DNA of 64,000 bases from NCBI GenBank assembly GCA_034428455.1, contig DAOUHZ010000147.1:89748-153747 (forward strand), written 5' to 3'. The position numbers and the translations under genes were made by a program. Under the pieces are notes generated by a model that was not told where the DNA came from, ran no database searches, and was given only the letters and a program-made list of their open reading frames with translations. The DNA is from Bin87 sp034428455 (GTDB lineage Bacteria; Chloroflexota; Dehalococcoidia; Lucifugimonadales; UBA3495). Positions 8,435 through 18,547 of this stretch are shown here, piece by piece (the stretch's first letter is position 1; each line of letters begins with the position of its first letter).

Positions 8435-9268
8435 ATGGCCATAAAGATCATCACCGACAGTACCTGCGATATTGCCCGGGAAACCGTCGAACAGTTCGGA
8501 ATCTCCATCGTCCCCGCCTATGTCCTGTTCGGAGAGGAGTCATTTCGCCAAGGGATCGACATCAATCCCACACAGTTCTACGCTCGCCTCCAGTCCTCGC
8601 CTCAACTGCCCGGCACGTCACAACCCACGCCCGGCGACTTCACCAGCGCGATGGAACCGCTCGTCTCTGCGGGCGACCAGGTGGTTTGCATCACCGTGGC
8701 CAGACAACTCAGCGGCACCTACAACTCCGCGGCACAGGCTGCGTCCCAATTCGACGACGGCGCAGTGACCGTCATCGACTCCACCACTGCTTCCGTCGGG
8801 CACATGCTCCAGGTCATCTCCGCGGCCGAGGACGCCGCCGCGCCGGATGCGACGTTGGATTCGGTTGTTTCCGCCGCGCAAGCCCGCGCGGGTCGAAGCT
8901 ACGGGTTTGCCATGGTGGACACGCTGGAATATCTGCAAAAGGGCGGCCGGATCGGCAAAGCCCAGGCGTTCATGGGTTCGCTGCTCAAGGTGAAGCCCAT
9001 CCTCAAGGTGGCCAACGGTGAGGTTCTCCCAGTCGACCGTCCCCGCAACCTTCGGCGCGGGTTGCAACGCCTGGAGGAGTTGGTGCGCGAACAAGGCCCG
9101 GCCTCCAAGCTCGCCGTCGCATATACCACGGACGCCGGCCCGGCCGAAGAAATACGCAACCGCCTGTCCGACCTGGTAAATCCCGAAAACACCTACACCC
9201 TACAGGTCGGTTCCGCCATCGGAACCCACATCGGGCCGGGCGCGGTTGCGGTGTCTACCCTCCCTTGA
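8435..9268 (+). CDS. DegV family fatty-acid-binding protein (FakB-like)
   Basis: The 277-residue protein begins with the DegV motif IKIITDSTCDI and continues with TSQPTPGDF, ITVARQLSGTYNSA and VDTLEYLQKGGRIGKAQAF. All are family landmarks around the fatty-acid pocket. DegV/FakB proteins bind a fatty acid and present its carboxylate to the FakA kinase. The ATG at 8435 is chosen because AAGGAG lies 8 bases upstream. Longer in-frame versions would overlap the FakA-like gene. The pair forms one operon. Confidence 0.9.
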   Translation: MAIKIITDSTCDIARETVEQFGISIVPAYVLFGEESFRQGIDINPTQFYARLQSSPQLPGTSQPTPGDFTSAMEPLVSAGDQVVCITVARQLSGTYNSAAQAASQFDDGAVTVIDSTTASVGHMLQVISAAEDAAAPDATLDSVVSAAQARAGRSYGFAMVDTLEYLQKGGRIGKAQAFMGSLLKVKPILKVANGEVLPVDRPRNLRRGLQRLEELVREQGPASKLAVAYTTDAGPAEEIRNRLSDLVNPENTYTLQVGSAIGTHIGPGAVAVSTLP

Positions 9269-9318
9269 CGGCCGCCGGCCGCTCCGAACACGAACGAGCT
9301 CGGCATGGAGTCGAGTGA

Positions 9319-11883
9319 ATGGACACGCATCGCGGCGAAACCGTTCCCGTTTGGCGCGACGCATTCGCAAAAATCCTTGCCCTCGAGGAGCACAAGGGTT
9401 TCGGCGACAACGCCGTAAGCGGCGGCATCCGCCGTTTCATCGAGCGCTGGGAACCTGAGCTCCGCGCGTTCCTCGATGATGACCCGAATCGCGTTGCGAC
9501 GCTGATATCGGCGCCGTACCGGGAATTTCCGCAGGAACGGCGCCGCCAATGGGTTTCGGCCTGGCGCAGAGCCCTCGCCGGTGAGACCGAGACTCCCAGC
9601 CGGGAGCCGGACGGTCCGCCGCGGGCTAACTCAGGGGAACCGGCGGAGATCGACCCTGCGCCGGCAACCCCTCTCTTCGACGGTGGCGATGCCTTCCGGC
9701 ATGTGCCCGTGCGCCGGCGGTCACACGCCGGTCCCAAGCTTACCACCCCGTCGGGCGACCCGGAGGAATCGGTCTCGGCAATCCGGCGCATGGATGCCCG
9801 AACCGTGCAACGGCTGGAGACCCTGGGCGCCGGCACGGTTCGGGAACTGCTCTACATGTTGCCGCGCCGGTACGACGACCGAGCCGACGTCACCAGCATC
9901 GCCGACATTTACGCCGGTGGAACCTTCACCCTGGAGGGCAAGCTGCTCGACATACGTTCCGCCAACATTGGCCAGCGCAAGTTGCAGTTGGTAGAGGGAA
10001 CGTTGCGAGACAACACCGGCAGCATCGACCTCCAGTGGTTCGGACAAGGATTTCTTGCGCGCAGCCTTCGAGCCGGCAGCAACATGGTGGTGCACGGCAA
10101 AGCGGAACTCAACCGTGGCCGTCTGACCGTTCAATCCCCTGAATATGACGTCGTCACTGAATCCGCTCCACCCCTCAACGCTGGACGCGTCACCCCGGTA
10201 TATCGTCTCACCCAGGGCATGACCGCACGGAATCTGCGGAGCCTCACCTGGAGCGCGCTGGAGCGGTTCCTGGGCGGCGTTGAAGAAACCATGCCCGAGG
10301 ACACCCTGGCGCGAACTCAGATGGTCGGGCTCCGGCAGGCCATTTGCGAAGCTCACTACCCGCCGGACTTGCTCCAAGCCGACAGGGCGCGCCGCCGCCT
10401 GGCCTTCGACGAAATCCTGGCCTTCCAAATGTCGATCCTGGGCCGCCGACGCCATCGCGAGCGCGACGCCACCGGGATCCCGGTGCAGTACAGTGGCCCG
10501 GCGGTGGACGGGTTCCTGTCCGAACTGCCCTTCACTCCCACCAAGGCGCAGGTGCGCTGCATCGGCGAAATCCTCGCCGACATGGCCCGCGGCACGCCGC
10601 CCATGAGCCGCTTGTTGCAGGGCGAAGTCGGCAGCGGAAAGACACTGGTCGCGTTGACTGCCATTCTGGCGGCCGCGTCCGACCATCGCCAGTCGTCCCT
10701 GATGGCGCCCACTGAGGTGTTGTCCGAACAGCACTTCGCCACGGTCGGGCGTCTCCTCTCGAGTTTCGAGCACCCGTTGCAACAGCCCAACGTCTTCTCC
10801 GCGTACCTGCCGAGCCTGCGTCGTCCTTTCACCGTGGGACTGCTGACAGGCAGCACCCGCGCCGCGCCGCGGCGGGAGGTGCTGCGCCTGGCGTCCGAAG
10901 GCCACCTGGACCTGCTGATTGGCACTCACGCTCTGATTCAGGACGGAGTAGAACTGCCCAAACTGGCCTTGGCCATCACCGACGAGCAGCACCGTTTCGG
11001 TGTGGCTCAACGCACTGCGCTCCGGGGCGCCGGCCCGGAGCAGCCCCACGCCCTGATGATGTCCGCCACGCCGATACCCCGCACGCTGCAACTGACCCTG
11101 TACGGCGACCTTGACGTGTCAACCATCGATGAGCTCCCACCCGGCCGCCAGGACATCCTCACCCGGCTGGTGCCTGAAGACAAGCGCGCCGCCGCCTACG
11201 GTTTCGTCCGTCAGCAGGTCGAGGCCGGCCGCCAGGCGTTCATCATTTGCCCGCTGGTGGAGGAGTCAGAAAACCTGGACGTGCGCGCCGCAACCGAGGA
11301 GCACAAACGCCTGTCCAACGAGGTGTTCCCGGATCTCCGCCTGGGACTGCTCCATGGGCGGCTGTCGTCCCGGGAGAAAGATAAGGTGATGCGCCAGTTC
11401 CGAGACGGCGAGCTGGACATCCTGGTAGCTACTGCCGTGGTCGAAGTGGGTATCGACGTGCCCAACGCGACGGTGATGATGATCGACGGCGCAGACCGCT
11501 TCGGTCTGGCCCAACTCCACCAGTTCCGCGGCCGGGTAGGCCGGGGCGAACATCGCAGCTACTGCCTGCTCATGTCGGAATCGGAGTCGGAGCGGGCGCG
11601 AGAACGGCTGTCAGCCCTGGAAAACAACCGGGACGGGTTCAAGCTGGCCGAAATCGACTTGCAGATGCGCCACGAAGGCGACATCTTCGGCACCAGCCAG
11701 AGCGGCGACCAGACCATGCTCCGCATTGCCAACGTGTTCGATCAAGACCTGATGGCGCTGGCCCGCCAGGAAGCCGCAGTCATCCTGGACGCCGACCCGG
11801 AGTTAACTGATCCCAAGCACGCCGGCATCGCCGCCGAAAGGGACCGGTTCCTGGCCCGGGTTCAGGACAACATCAGCGACTGA
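9319..11883 (+). CDS. recG: ATP-dependent DNA helicase RecG
   Basis: RecG is a branch-migrating superfamily 2 helicase that regresses stalled replication forks. Helicase motifs are clear: GEVGSGKTLVA (Walker A), DEQHRFGVAQR (motif II), MSATPIPRTLQLTLYGDLDVS (motif III) and the RecG signature RGRVGRGEHRSYC. The wedge/OB domain spans roughly residues 190-300. The 854-residue length exceeds the roughly 690 of E. coli RecG because of about 150 extra N-terminal residues, partly charged and helical and then Pro/Gly-rich. These appear lineage-specific and have no assigned function. GGAG precedes the ATG. Confidence 0.95.
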   Translation: MDTHRGETVPVWRDAFAKILALEEHKGFGDNAVSGGIRRFIERWEPELRAFLDDDPNRVATLISAPYREFPQERRRQWVSAWRRALAGETETPSREPDGPPRANSGEPAEIDPAPATPLFDGGDAFRHVPVRRRSHAGPKLTTPSGDPEESVSAIRRMDARTVQRLETLGAGTVRELLYMLPRRYDDRADVTSIADIYAGGTFTLEGKLLDIRSANIGQRKLQLVEGTLRDNTGSIDLQWFGQGFLARSLRAGSNMVVHGKAELNRGRLTVQSPEYDVVTESAPPLNAGRVTPVYRLTQGMTARNLRSLTWSALERFLGGVEETMPEDTLARTQMVGLRQAICEAHYPPDLLQADRARRRLAFDEILAFQMSILGRRRHRERDATGIPVQYSGPAVDGFLSELPFTPTKAQVRCIGEILADMARGTPPMSRLLQGEVGSGKTLVALTAILAAASDHRQSSLMAPTEVLSEQHFATVGRLLSSFEHPLQQPNVFSAYLPSLRRPFTVGLLTGSTRAAPRREVLRLASEGHLDLLIGTHALIQDGVELPKLALAITDEQHRFGVAQRTALRGAGPEQPHALMMSATPIPRTLQLTLYGDLDVSTIDELPPGRQDILTRLVPEDKRAAAYGFVRQQVEAGRQAFIICPLVEESENLDVRAATEEHKRLSNEVFPDLRLGLLHGRLSSREKDKVMRQFRDGELDILVATAVVEVGIDVPNATVMMIDGADRFGLAQLHQFRGRVGRGEHRSYCLLMSESESERARERLSALENNRDGFKLAEIDLQMRHEGDIFGTSQSGDQTMLRIANVFDQDLMALARQEAAVILDADPELTDPKHAGIAAERDRFLARVQDNISD

Positions 11884-11906
11884 TCCGATGAGCGGATCGC
11901 CGGCAA

Positions 11907-11927
11907 GACGCTGCGGACTGCGGCGTC
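11907..11927 (+). terminator. Possible terminator hairpin after recG
   Basis: GACGCTGC and GCGGCGTC pair as an 8-bp stem with a 5-nt loop in the 45-base space between convergent genes. One pair is a U.G wobble only in plus-strand RNA. No T-run follows, so intrinsic termination is uncertain. Confidence 0.3.
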
Positions 11928-11928
11928 G

Positions 11929-12642
11929 TCAATCGGACGCAACATCCCGGAAACGATACCCGACGTTCCAGATAGTCTCCACGAACAGGTGGTCCGGATC
12001 CTCCAACTTGGACCGCAGCCGCCGGATGTGCACGTCCACCGTGCGCGTTCCGCCCAGGTAGTCGTACCCCCAAACCTGGTTCAGCAGCGCCTCTCGCGTG
12101 TAGACCCGACCCGGATTGGACGCCAGCAGGGTTAGCAGTTGGAACTCTTTGTAGGTCAGCGATATGCGCCGGCCGGCCATCGTTACCTCGTAGCTTTGCA
12201 GGTCGATGGTCAGTTCCCCTACCCGGATCTGTTGCTCGCCCCCTTGCCCGTCACGCCGGTAAACGATCTGGCCGACGCGGGCTACCAGTTCGGCGGGAGC
12301 CAGGGGAGCCACAATAAAATCGTCAGGATTGATCGCCGGGTCGTACTGGCTGATGGCCGTCTCATCCATCACCAACAGTGTCGGCAGAGACAGCTGACTC
12401 ACTCGCTCGATTACCGACTGCGCGCCGATGCCGACCGCTGACATATCCAGCAGCACCACGTCCAGCTTGTCGGTGTGCGCCACATCTTCGAGTTCCAAGA
12501 CGTCGCTGCCCGCCCGGCACGACAATCCGGCGCGGTCGATCTGGCCCGCGAGAGATGTCATCGCATCGCCGGGGCGAGTGAGCAAAAACACGCTGTACAA
12601 ACCGGCTTCCTGACTGCTGGAGTGATCCGCCGGTGACCCCAA
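11929..12642 (-). CDS. OmpR-family winged-helix regulator with a degenerate receiver domain
   Basis: Residues 140-235 form a clear OmpR/PhoB DNA-binding domain: LTYKEFQLLTLLASNPGRVYTREALLNQVWG, then TVDVHIRRLRSKL. Residues 15-125 have the receiver-domain layout with a central VVLLDMS, but the N-terminal acidic pair is replaced (FLLTRPGD). The conserved Lys of the KPF motif is also absent (VAPLAPAEL). Aspartyl phosphorylation of the normal kind is therefore doubtful, and no sensor kinase is adjacent. The start is uncertain: the frame opens at a TTG with no good ribosome-binding site, and a GTG 17 codons later would begin at the first receiver strand. It is convergent with recG. Confidence 0.82.
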   Translation of the reverse strand: MGSPADHSSSQEAGLYSVFLLTRPGDAMTSLAGQIDRAGLSCRAGSDVLELEDVAHTDKLDVVLLDMSAVGIGAQSVIERVSQLSLPTLLVMDETAISQYDPAINPDDFIVAPLAPAELVARVGQIVYRRDGQGGEQQIRVGELTIDLQSYEVTMAGRRISLTYKEFQLLTLLASNPGRVYTREALLNQVWGYDYLGGTRTVDVHIRRLRSKLEDPDHLFVETIWNVGYRFRDVASD

Positions 12643-12694
12643 GGCGAAATTGACGCTGGCCGGTCACCTGTCTATCATTGCAATGAACGGCGCA

Positions 12695-12703
12695 ATTCTA
12701 GCA
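12695..12703 (-). promoter_or_regulatory. Extended -10 element for the winged-helix regulator
   Basis: TGC-TAGAAT on the minus strand lies about 53 bases before the regulator start in the divergent intergenic space. There is no clear -35 box. Confidence 0.4.
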
Positions 12704-12748
12704 TAAGAAAGGGTCGACTAAACCCGCCGCCCCCACTGGAGACCAACC

Positions 12749-13546
12749 ATGACCACCGCAACAATGCTCCCCACGCAACCCGCCGAACTGCGCCGGATGA
12801 TCCGCGCCGGAGAGTACGGCGGCGTAACCTCCGGACTAGCCAATGGGCACGTGCAGGCGAACCTGGCGGTGCTGCCCCGGGATCTGGCGTTCGATTTCCT
12901 GCTTTTCTGCCAGCGCAATCCGCAGCCGTGCCCCTTGCTCGAAGTTATCGAGCCGGGCTCTGTCGAGCCTTCGTTCACCGCTCCGGGCGCGAACATCAGC
13001 ACCGACGTGCCCGCTTACCGCATCTACGAGAACGGGGAGATGACCGCCGAATTGGCATCAGTGGCCGACGTGTGGCGGGAAGATCTGGTGTCTTTTCTTC
13101 TAGGTTGCAGTTTCTCCTTTGAAGCCGCCTTGGCTGACTGTGGCATACCCCTGCGGCACCAGGAAGCCGGCAGCAACGTGCCGATGTACATCACGAACAT
13201 TCCCACCCGGCCGGCCGGCATGTTCTCCGGTCCGATGGTGGTCAGCATGCGCCCCATCCCGCAAGAACAGATCGTGCGGGCCGTGCAGGTGACCTCCCGG
13301 TTCCCTGACACTCACGGCGCTCCGATCCACATCGGCGACCCCTACGCCATCGGCATCCGTAATATCGACGCCCCCGAGTTCGGCGACGCGGTAGAAATCA
13401 AACCTGGCGAAACGCCGGTCTTCTGGGCATGTGGGGTAACTCCCCAAGCCGTGGCTCTAAACTGCAAGCCGCCGCTGATGATCACCCACGCTCCGGGCAA
13501 GATGTTTATCACCGACCGCCGCGACTCCGACTACGCCGTAATCTGA
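12749..13546 (+). CDS. D-glutamate cyclase-like protein, DUF1445 half
   Basis: The 265-residue protein matches the DUF1445/putative hydro-lyase family from end to end: RRMIRAGEYGGVTSGLANGHVQANL, PCPLLEVIEPG, the SFSFEAAL block, RPAGMFSGPMVVSMRP, GDPYAIGI and the C-terminal WACGVTPQ...PPLMITHAPGKMFITD. In the mammalian mitochondrial D-glutamate cyclase DGLUCY, a domain of this family is fused to a DUF4392-type domain. That enzyme converts D-glutamate to 5-oxo-D-proline. Here the second domain is encoded by the next gene, 11 bases downstream. Activity on D-glutamate is inferred from that pairing, since bacterial homologues are annotated only as hydro-lyases. Confidence 0.87.
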   Translation: MTTATMLPTQPAELRRMIRAGEYGGVTSGLANGHVQANLAVLPRDLAFDFLLFCQRNPQPCPLLEVIEPGSVEPSFTAPGANISTDVPAYRIYENGEMTAELASVADVWREDLVSFLLGCSFSFEAALADCGIPLRHQEAGSNVPMYITNIPTRPAGMFSGPMVVSMRPIPQEQIVRAVQVTSRFPDTHGAPIHIGDPYAIGIRNIDAPEFGDAVEIKPGETPVFWACGVTPQAVALNCKPPLMITHAPGKMFITDRRDSDYAVI

Positions 13547-13557
13547 CCGGGGGCACC

Positions 13558-14427
13558 ATGACGCGCACCATCGAAGACATCATTCTCGACCACGACCGGC
13601 GCGGCATCAACGCGCTGCGCCCCCACGTGCCAGCGGATTTCTGCACTCAGGCCGCCCGTTACGCGCTGGTCCATTCGGGCCCAGTGATCATTGCCACCGG
13701 CTTCTACATCCTGATGAGCGACGCGCCGGAAACCGACGGGCCGCCGGGGGCTTTCGCCATCGGCAACGCTTTGCAGGAATTGGGCAACCGGGTCATGTAC
13801 GCGGCGGACGAACCCATGGCCTACATGATGGCGTCCTGGCGCGCCAAGCATCGGGACCCATCCCCGGTCATCCGGTTCCCCATCATTGATGATCCTCGAA
13901 TCAACGAGCATTTCGTGCAGGAAACCATCACCGAGCGTGACCCCGCGTTGCTGATCTCCATCGAGCGGTGTTCCCGGGACGCCGACGGCATCTATCGCAA
14001 TATGCGCGGGCGGGACATAACGCCGCAGACCGCTCGCGTGGACCGGCTGTTCGAGTGTGGGTTGCCGTCCATCGGCATCGGGGATGGCGGCAACGAGATC
14101 GGCATGGGCAACCTGGCCGATGTGGTCGCCCAGGCGGATCAGCTGCCCGACCACCCCGCCGTGGTGGGCTGCGACCGGCTCATCATATCCAGCACGTCAA
14201 ACTGGGGTGGATACGGGTTGGTCGCCGCCCTGTCGCTGGAGGTTGGCCGCAACCTGCTCCCCGACGTGGACACCGACGCCGATTGCATCCGGTTCCTGGT
14301 CGACTCCGGCGCGGTCAGCGGCGTAAGCGGTGAGCACGACTACCTGGTGGACGAATTCACGCTGGAAGAAAACGCCGCCGTGCTACAAGAACTGCACGAC
14401 TATGTGAACAGCCGTTTGACTGCATGA
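13558..14427 (+). CDS. D-glutamate cyclase-like protein, DUF4392 half
   Basis: The 289-residue protein starts MTRTIEDIILDHDRRGI and contains the glycine-rich GDGGNEIGMGNL and the SNWGGYGLVAALS segment. It also has the early GFYI...PPGAFAIGNAL block of the DUF4392 (GLUCM-like C-terminal) family. Together with the preceding DUF1445 gene it reconstitutes the domain set of the mammalian fused D-glutamate cyclase, here as two polypeptides. A longer in-frame version starting at 13429 would lie inside the upstream gene and was not used. Its stop overlaps a small ORF by ATGA. Confidence 0.87.
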   Translation: MTRTIEDIILDHDRRGINALRPHVPADFCTQAARYALVHSGPVIIATGFYILMSDAPETDGPPGAFAIGNALQELGNRVMYAADEPMAYMMASWRAKHRDPSPVIRFPIIDDPRINEHFVQETITERDPALLISIERCSRDADGIYRNMRGRDITPQTARVDRLFECGLPSIGIGDGGNEIGMGNLADVVAQADQLPDHPAVVGCDRLIISSTSNWGGYGLVAALSLEVGRNLLPDVDTDADCIRFLVDSGAVSGVSGEHDYLVDEFTLEENAAVLQELHDYVNSRLTA

Positions 14428-14588
14428 GACAGGTAGAGGGTATCTCCTCGCACATAGTACCCTTCAACCATTACGGACATGGTATCGGGGTGATGCGGGA
14501 TGCCCAGACCGCCAAGCCCCAGACCTTCCTCCCTGACGACGGCTGGTTCGTCTACAACCTTGTCGCCAACTTGGCCCGACGCTGGTAG
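14424..14588 (+). CDS. Small protein translationally coupled to the D-glutamate cyclase genes
   Basis: A 54-codon frame starts at an ATG overlapping the DUF4392 stop codon (ATGA) and ends two bases before the convergent uvrB stop. The product begins MRQVEGISSHIVPFNHYGHG and ends YNLVANLARRW. It has no transmembrane segment and no family I recognise. The overlap type is the same as in other genuine gene pairs in this window, and the frame fills the only free space here. It could be a real small subunit or the remnant of a longer gene. Confidence 0.45.
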   Translation: MRQVEGISSHIVPFNHYGHGIGVMRDAQTAKPQTFLPDDGWFVYNLVANLARRW

Positions 14589-14590
14589 AA

Positions 14591-16597
<2,007 letters not shown>

Positions 16598-16609
16598 GGT
16601 TCCTCCGTA

Positions 16610-17359
16610 TCATCTTTCGCCCCGCAGTCGGTGCAACTCCGCTTCCATCTCAGCCATCCGCGCCTCCGCGGCCCGTCGGGCAGCCCGCTCCTCGGCGAGG
16701 CGTTCCTCCGCCGTTTCGCGCGCCTCCCTCAGATCGTAGTAGTCCGGGACCCATACACCCCTGATCGTATCGTAAAACCGCAGCCGGCCGTCGTCCCAGC
16801 ACAAGTCCATTCCCAGGGCCGGGCTGTGGCCCCGCACCATGCCGTCGGTTCCCGGCGCGACATCCACGCGGACGTACCGCCCGTTTTCCAGCCGTTCGCC
16901 CACGAGCGGCTCGCCATAGTGCCGGCTGTCCGGCGAGGGATCGTAACGCCAGTATTCGCCGATGCCCAGGGAGGCGTACAAATCCCGCTTCCGGCCCAAG
17001 TCCGCCCGCGCCGTACTCCGTGATCCGATCTCCAGCACGAAGTCGGGAACCCGGCCCAAGTGCCAGGTGAAATAGGAATTATGCGGGAGGATATCATCCC
17101 GGTTGACGCCAAAGGTGACGTGGCAGTCCGGCGCCACCACAGCCCGCCGGTTGCCCCGCTCATAGTACAGGAAGGTGTCGCCGGTCACGATTACGTCGTA
17201 GTACTGTTCTAGATAAGCCCGCAAAACCGGCGTAACCCGGTCGAAGTGGATTTCCTGTTCCGGTCCGTCAGGCAAGGGAACGCCATCCTCATCCGGGTAG
17301 TAAATGCCGTCGAACACATTGCGTTCCGTGGACAACGCTTGCGGCTTTGCTGTGGTCAT
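16610..17359 (-). CDS. Uma2 family (DUF820, restriction-endonuclease-fold) protein with coiled-coil tail
   Basis: The 249-residue protein has the Uma2 core: VVAPDCHVTF, then RVPDFVLEIGSRSTARADLGRKRDLYASLGIGEYWRYDP. The PD-(D/E)xK-like residues are the Asp of PDFVLEI, the Glu, and the Lys of GRKRDLYA. The last 45 residues (ARETAEERLAEERAARR...) are a charged heptad-like coiled coil. Uma2 proteins are widespread in cyanobacteria and Chloroflexota, often in many copies, and their role is unknown. The start at MTTAKPQAL follows GTGGGG. A TATAAT box lies 60 bases upstream. Confidence 0.83.
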   Translation of the reverse strand: MTTAKPQALSTERNVFDGIYYPDEDGVPLPDGPEQEIHFDRVTPVLRAYLEQYYDVIVTGDTFLYYERGNRRAVVAPDCHVTFGVNRDDILPHNSYFTWHLGRVPDFVLEIGSRSTARADLGRKRDLYASLGIGEYWRYDPSPDSRHYGEPLVGERLENGRYVRVDVAPGTDGMVRGHSPALGMDLCWDDGRLRFYDTIRGVWVPDYYDLREARETAEERLAEERAARRAAEARMAEMEAELHRLRGER

Positions 17360-17418
17360 GTCAATACCCCACTCTGGCGCGTACCGAACCAAACCGAAGC
17401 CGGCAAACCGGCAGGCAC

Positions 17419-17424
17419 ATTATA
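17419..17424 (-). promoter_or_regulatory. TATAAT box before the Uma2-family gene
   Basis: A perfect TATAAT on the minus strand lies in the 75-base space between the ruvA stop and the Uma2-family start. No -35 match is seen. Confidence 0.35.
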
Positions 17425-17434
17425 AGCCATCACC

Positions 17435-18022
17435 CTAGCCGCCACCGATGGCAATGAGCGCCTGACGCACCTTGTCTTCCACCGAAGCGTCGGGTGATAG
17501 ATCCAATCCGGCAACCGCCTGCCTCGCGTCGGCCAGCGTCATACCCAGGGCCGTCAGCGCTTCCACAGCCTCGGCATCTGTCCCGGCCGCGGCCACCAGA
17601 ACCGGCGATCCGGCATCTGCATCGGGCAGCTTGCCGCGCAATTCCAGCACGACCCGCTGCGCGGTACGCCGTCCCACTCCCTGGGCGCGGGCCAGCGCCG
17701 CAACGTCCTCTGACGCCACCGCCTGCCGGAAACCGTCCTCGCCCAACTCAGACAGGATGGCCATCGCCGAGCGTGGACCGATGCCTGAGACCCCTGTCAG
17801 CGCGCCGAAAAGCTCCACCGACCCTGCTTCGGCAAACCCGTACAACACCGGCTGCTCGTTCTGGATTCTGAGGATGGTGTGCAGCCGGACCTGCTCGCCC
17901 ACGCTGCCCAAAGCCGCCACCGATGACGCTGGCACGGACACCTGCAAGGTGACCCCGCCGACCTGCACGTTGACCCAGTCCAACCCGACGGCTTCCAGCG
18001 CGCCCCGCACGCCGACCAACAC
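17435..18022 (-). CDS. ruvA: Holliday junction branch migration protein RuvA
   Basis: RuvA binds four-way junctions and loads the RuvB motor. The 195-residue protein has the N-terminal OB domain (MLVGVRGALEAVG...VGGVTLQVSVP), then two helix-hairpin-helix motifs (GVSGIGPRSAMAILSEL and ARAQGVGRRTAQRVVLELR). The C-terminal domain III (AVEALTALGMTLADARQAV) contacts RuvB. It lies 3 bases after ruvC. The operon order is yebC-ruvC-ruvA, and ruvB does not follow in this window. Confidence 0.95.
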   Translation of the reverse strand: MLVGVRGALEAVGLDWVNVQVGGVTLQVSVPASSVAALGSVGEQVRLHTILRIQNEQPVLYGFAEAGSVELFGALTGVSGIGPRSAMAILSELGEDGFRQAVASEDVAALARAQGVGRRTAQRVVLELRGKLPDADAGSPVLVAAAGTDAEAVEALTALGMTLADARQAVAGLDLSPDASVEDKVRQALIAIGGG

Positions 18023-18025
18023 TGC

Positions 18026-18547
18026 TTAAAGTTCCTTACCCGGCGTTATCTCGCGGGACCGCAAGTCGTCAGCCTGCATTCGTTGCAGGTGGCACAAACC
18101 CACGGCCAGCGCGTCGGCGGCGTCCGATTCCGGCTGGTGGTCCAAACCCAACCGCGAAGCGGCGATCTGCTGCACCTGTTCCTTGCTGGCCCGGCCGTAG
18201 TCGGTCACCGCCATCTTCACGTCGGCCGGCGAATACCGGTGCACCGGGATCCCCTGACTCGCCGCGCCGATGAGCACCACCGCCTGCGCCTGCCCGATGG
18301 CCAAGGCCGATTTGGCGAACGACCGCTCGCCCCGGCCCACAAACGGGTCCTCTACCGCGATGGCGTCCGGCTGGAACACGTGGATCATGTTGAGGATGTG
18401 CGTGTGCAACTGGTACAGGCGCTGCTCGATGGGCATATCGCGGCGCATGGGCACCACGCCGTAATCGTCCGCTTCCAGAGCCGGCTCGGCATCGAGGACG
18501 GCATACCCCATCCGCATGGTTCCGGGGTCGATGGCCAGGACACGCAT
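18026..18547 (-). CDS. ruvC: Holliday junction resolvase RuvC
   Basis: RuvC is the endonuclease that symmetrically cleaves Holliday junctions. The RNase H-like active-site acids are in VLAIDPGTMRMGYAV (D7), AVEDPFVG (Glu) and the C-terminal DAADALAVGLCHL. At 173 residues it is full length. Its ATG overlaps the yebC stop by one base (TGATG), which fixes the start and implies coupling. Confidence 0.96.
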   Translation of the reverse strand: MRVLAIDPGTMRMGYAVLDAEPALEADDYGVVPMRRDMPIEQRLYQLHTHILNMIHVFQPDAIAVEDPFVGRGERSFAKSALAIGQAQAVVLIGAASQGIPVHRYSPADVKMAVTDYGRASKEQVQQIAASRLGLDHQPESDAADALAVGLCHLQRMQADDLRSREITPGKEL

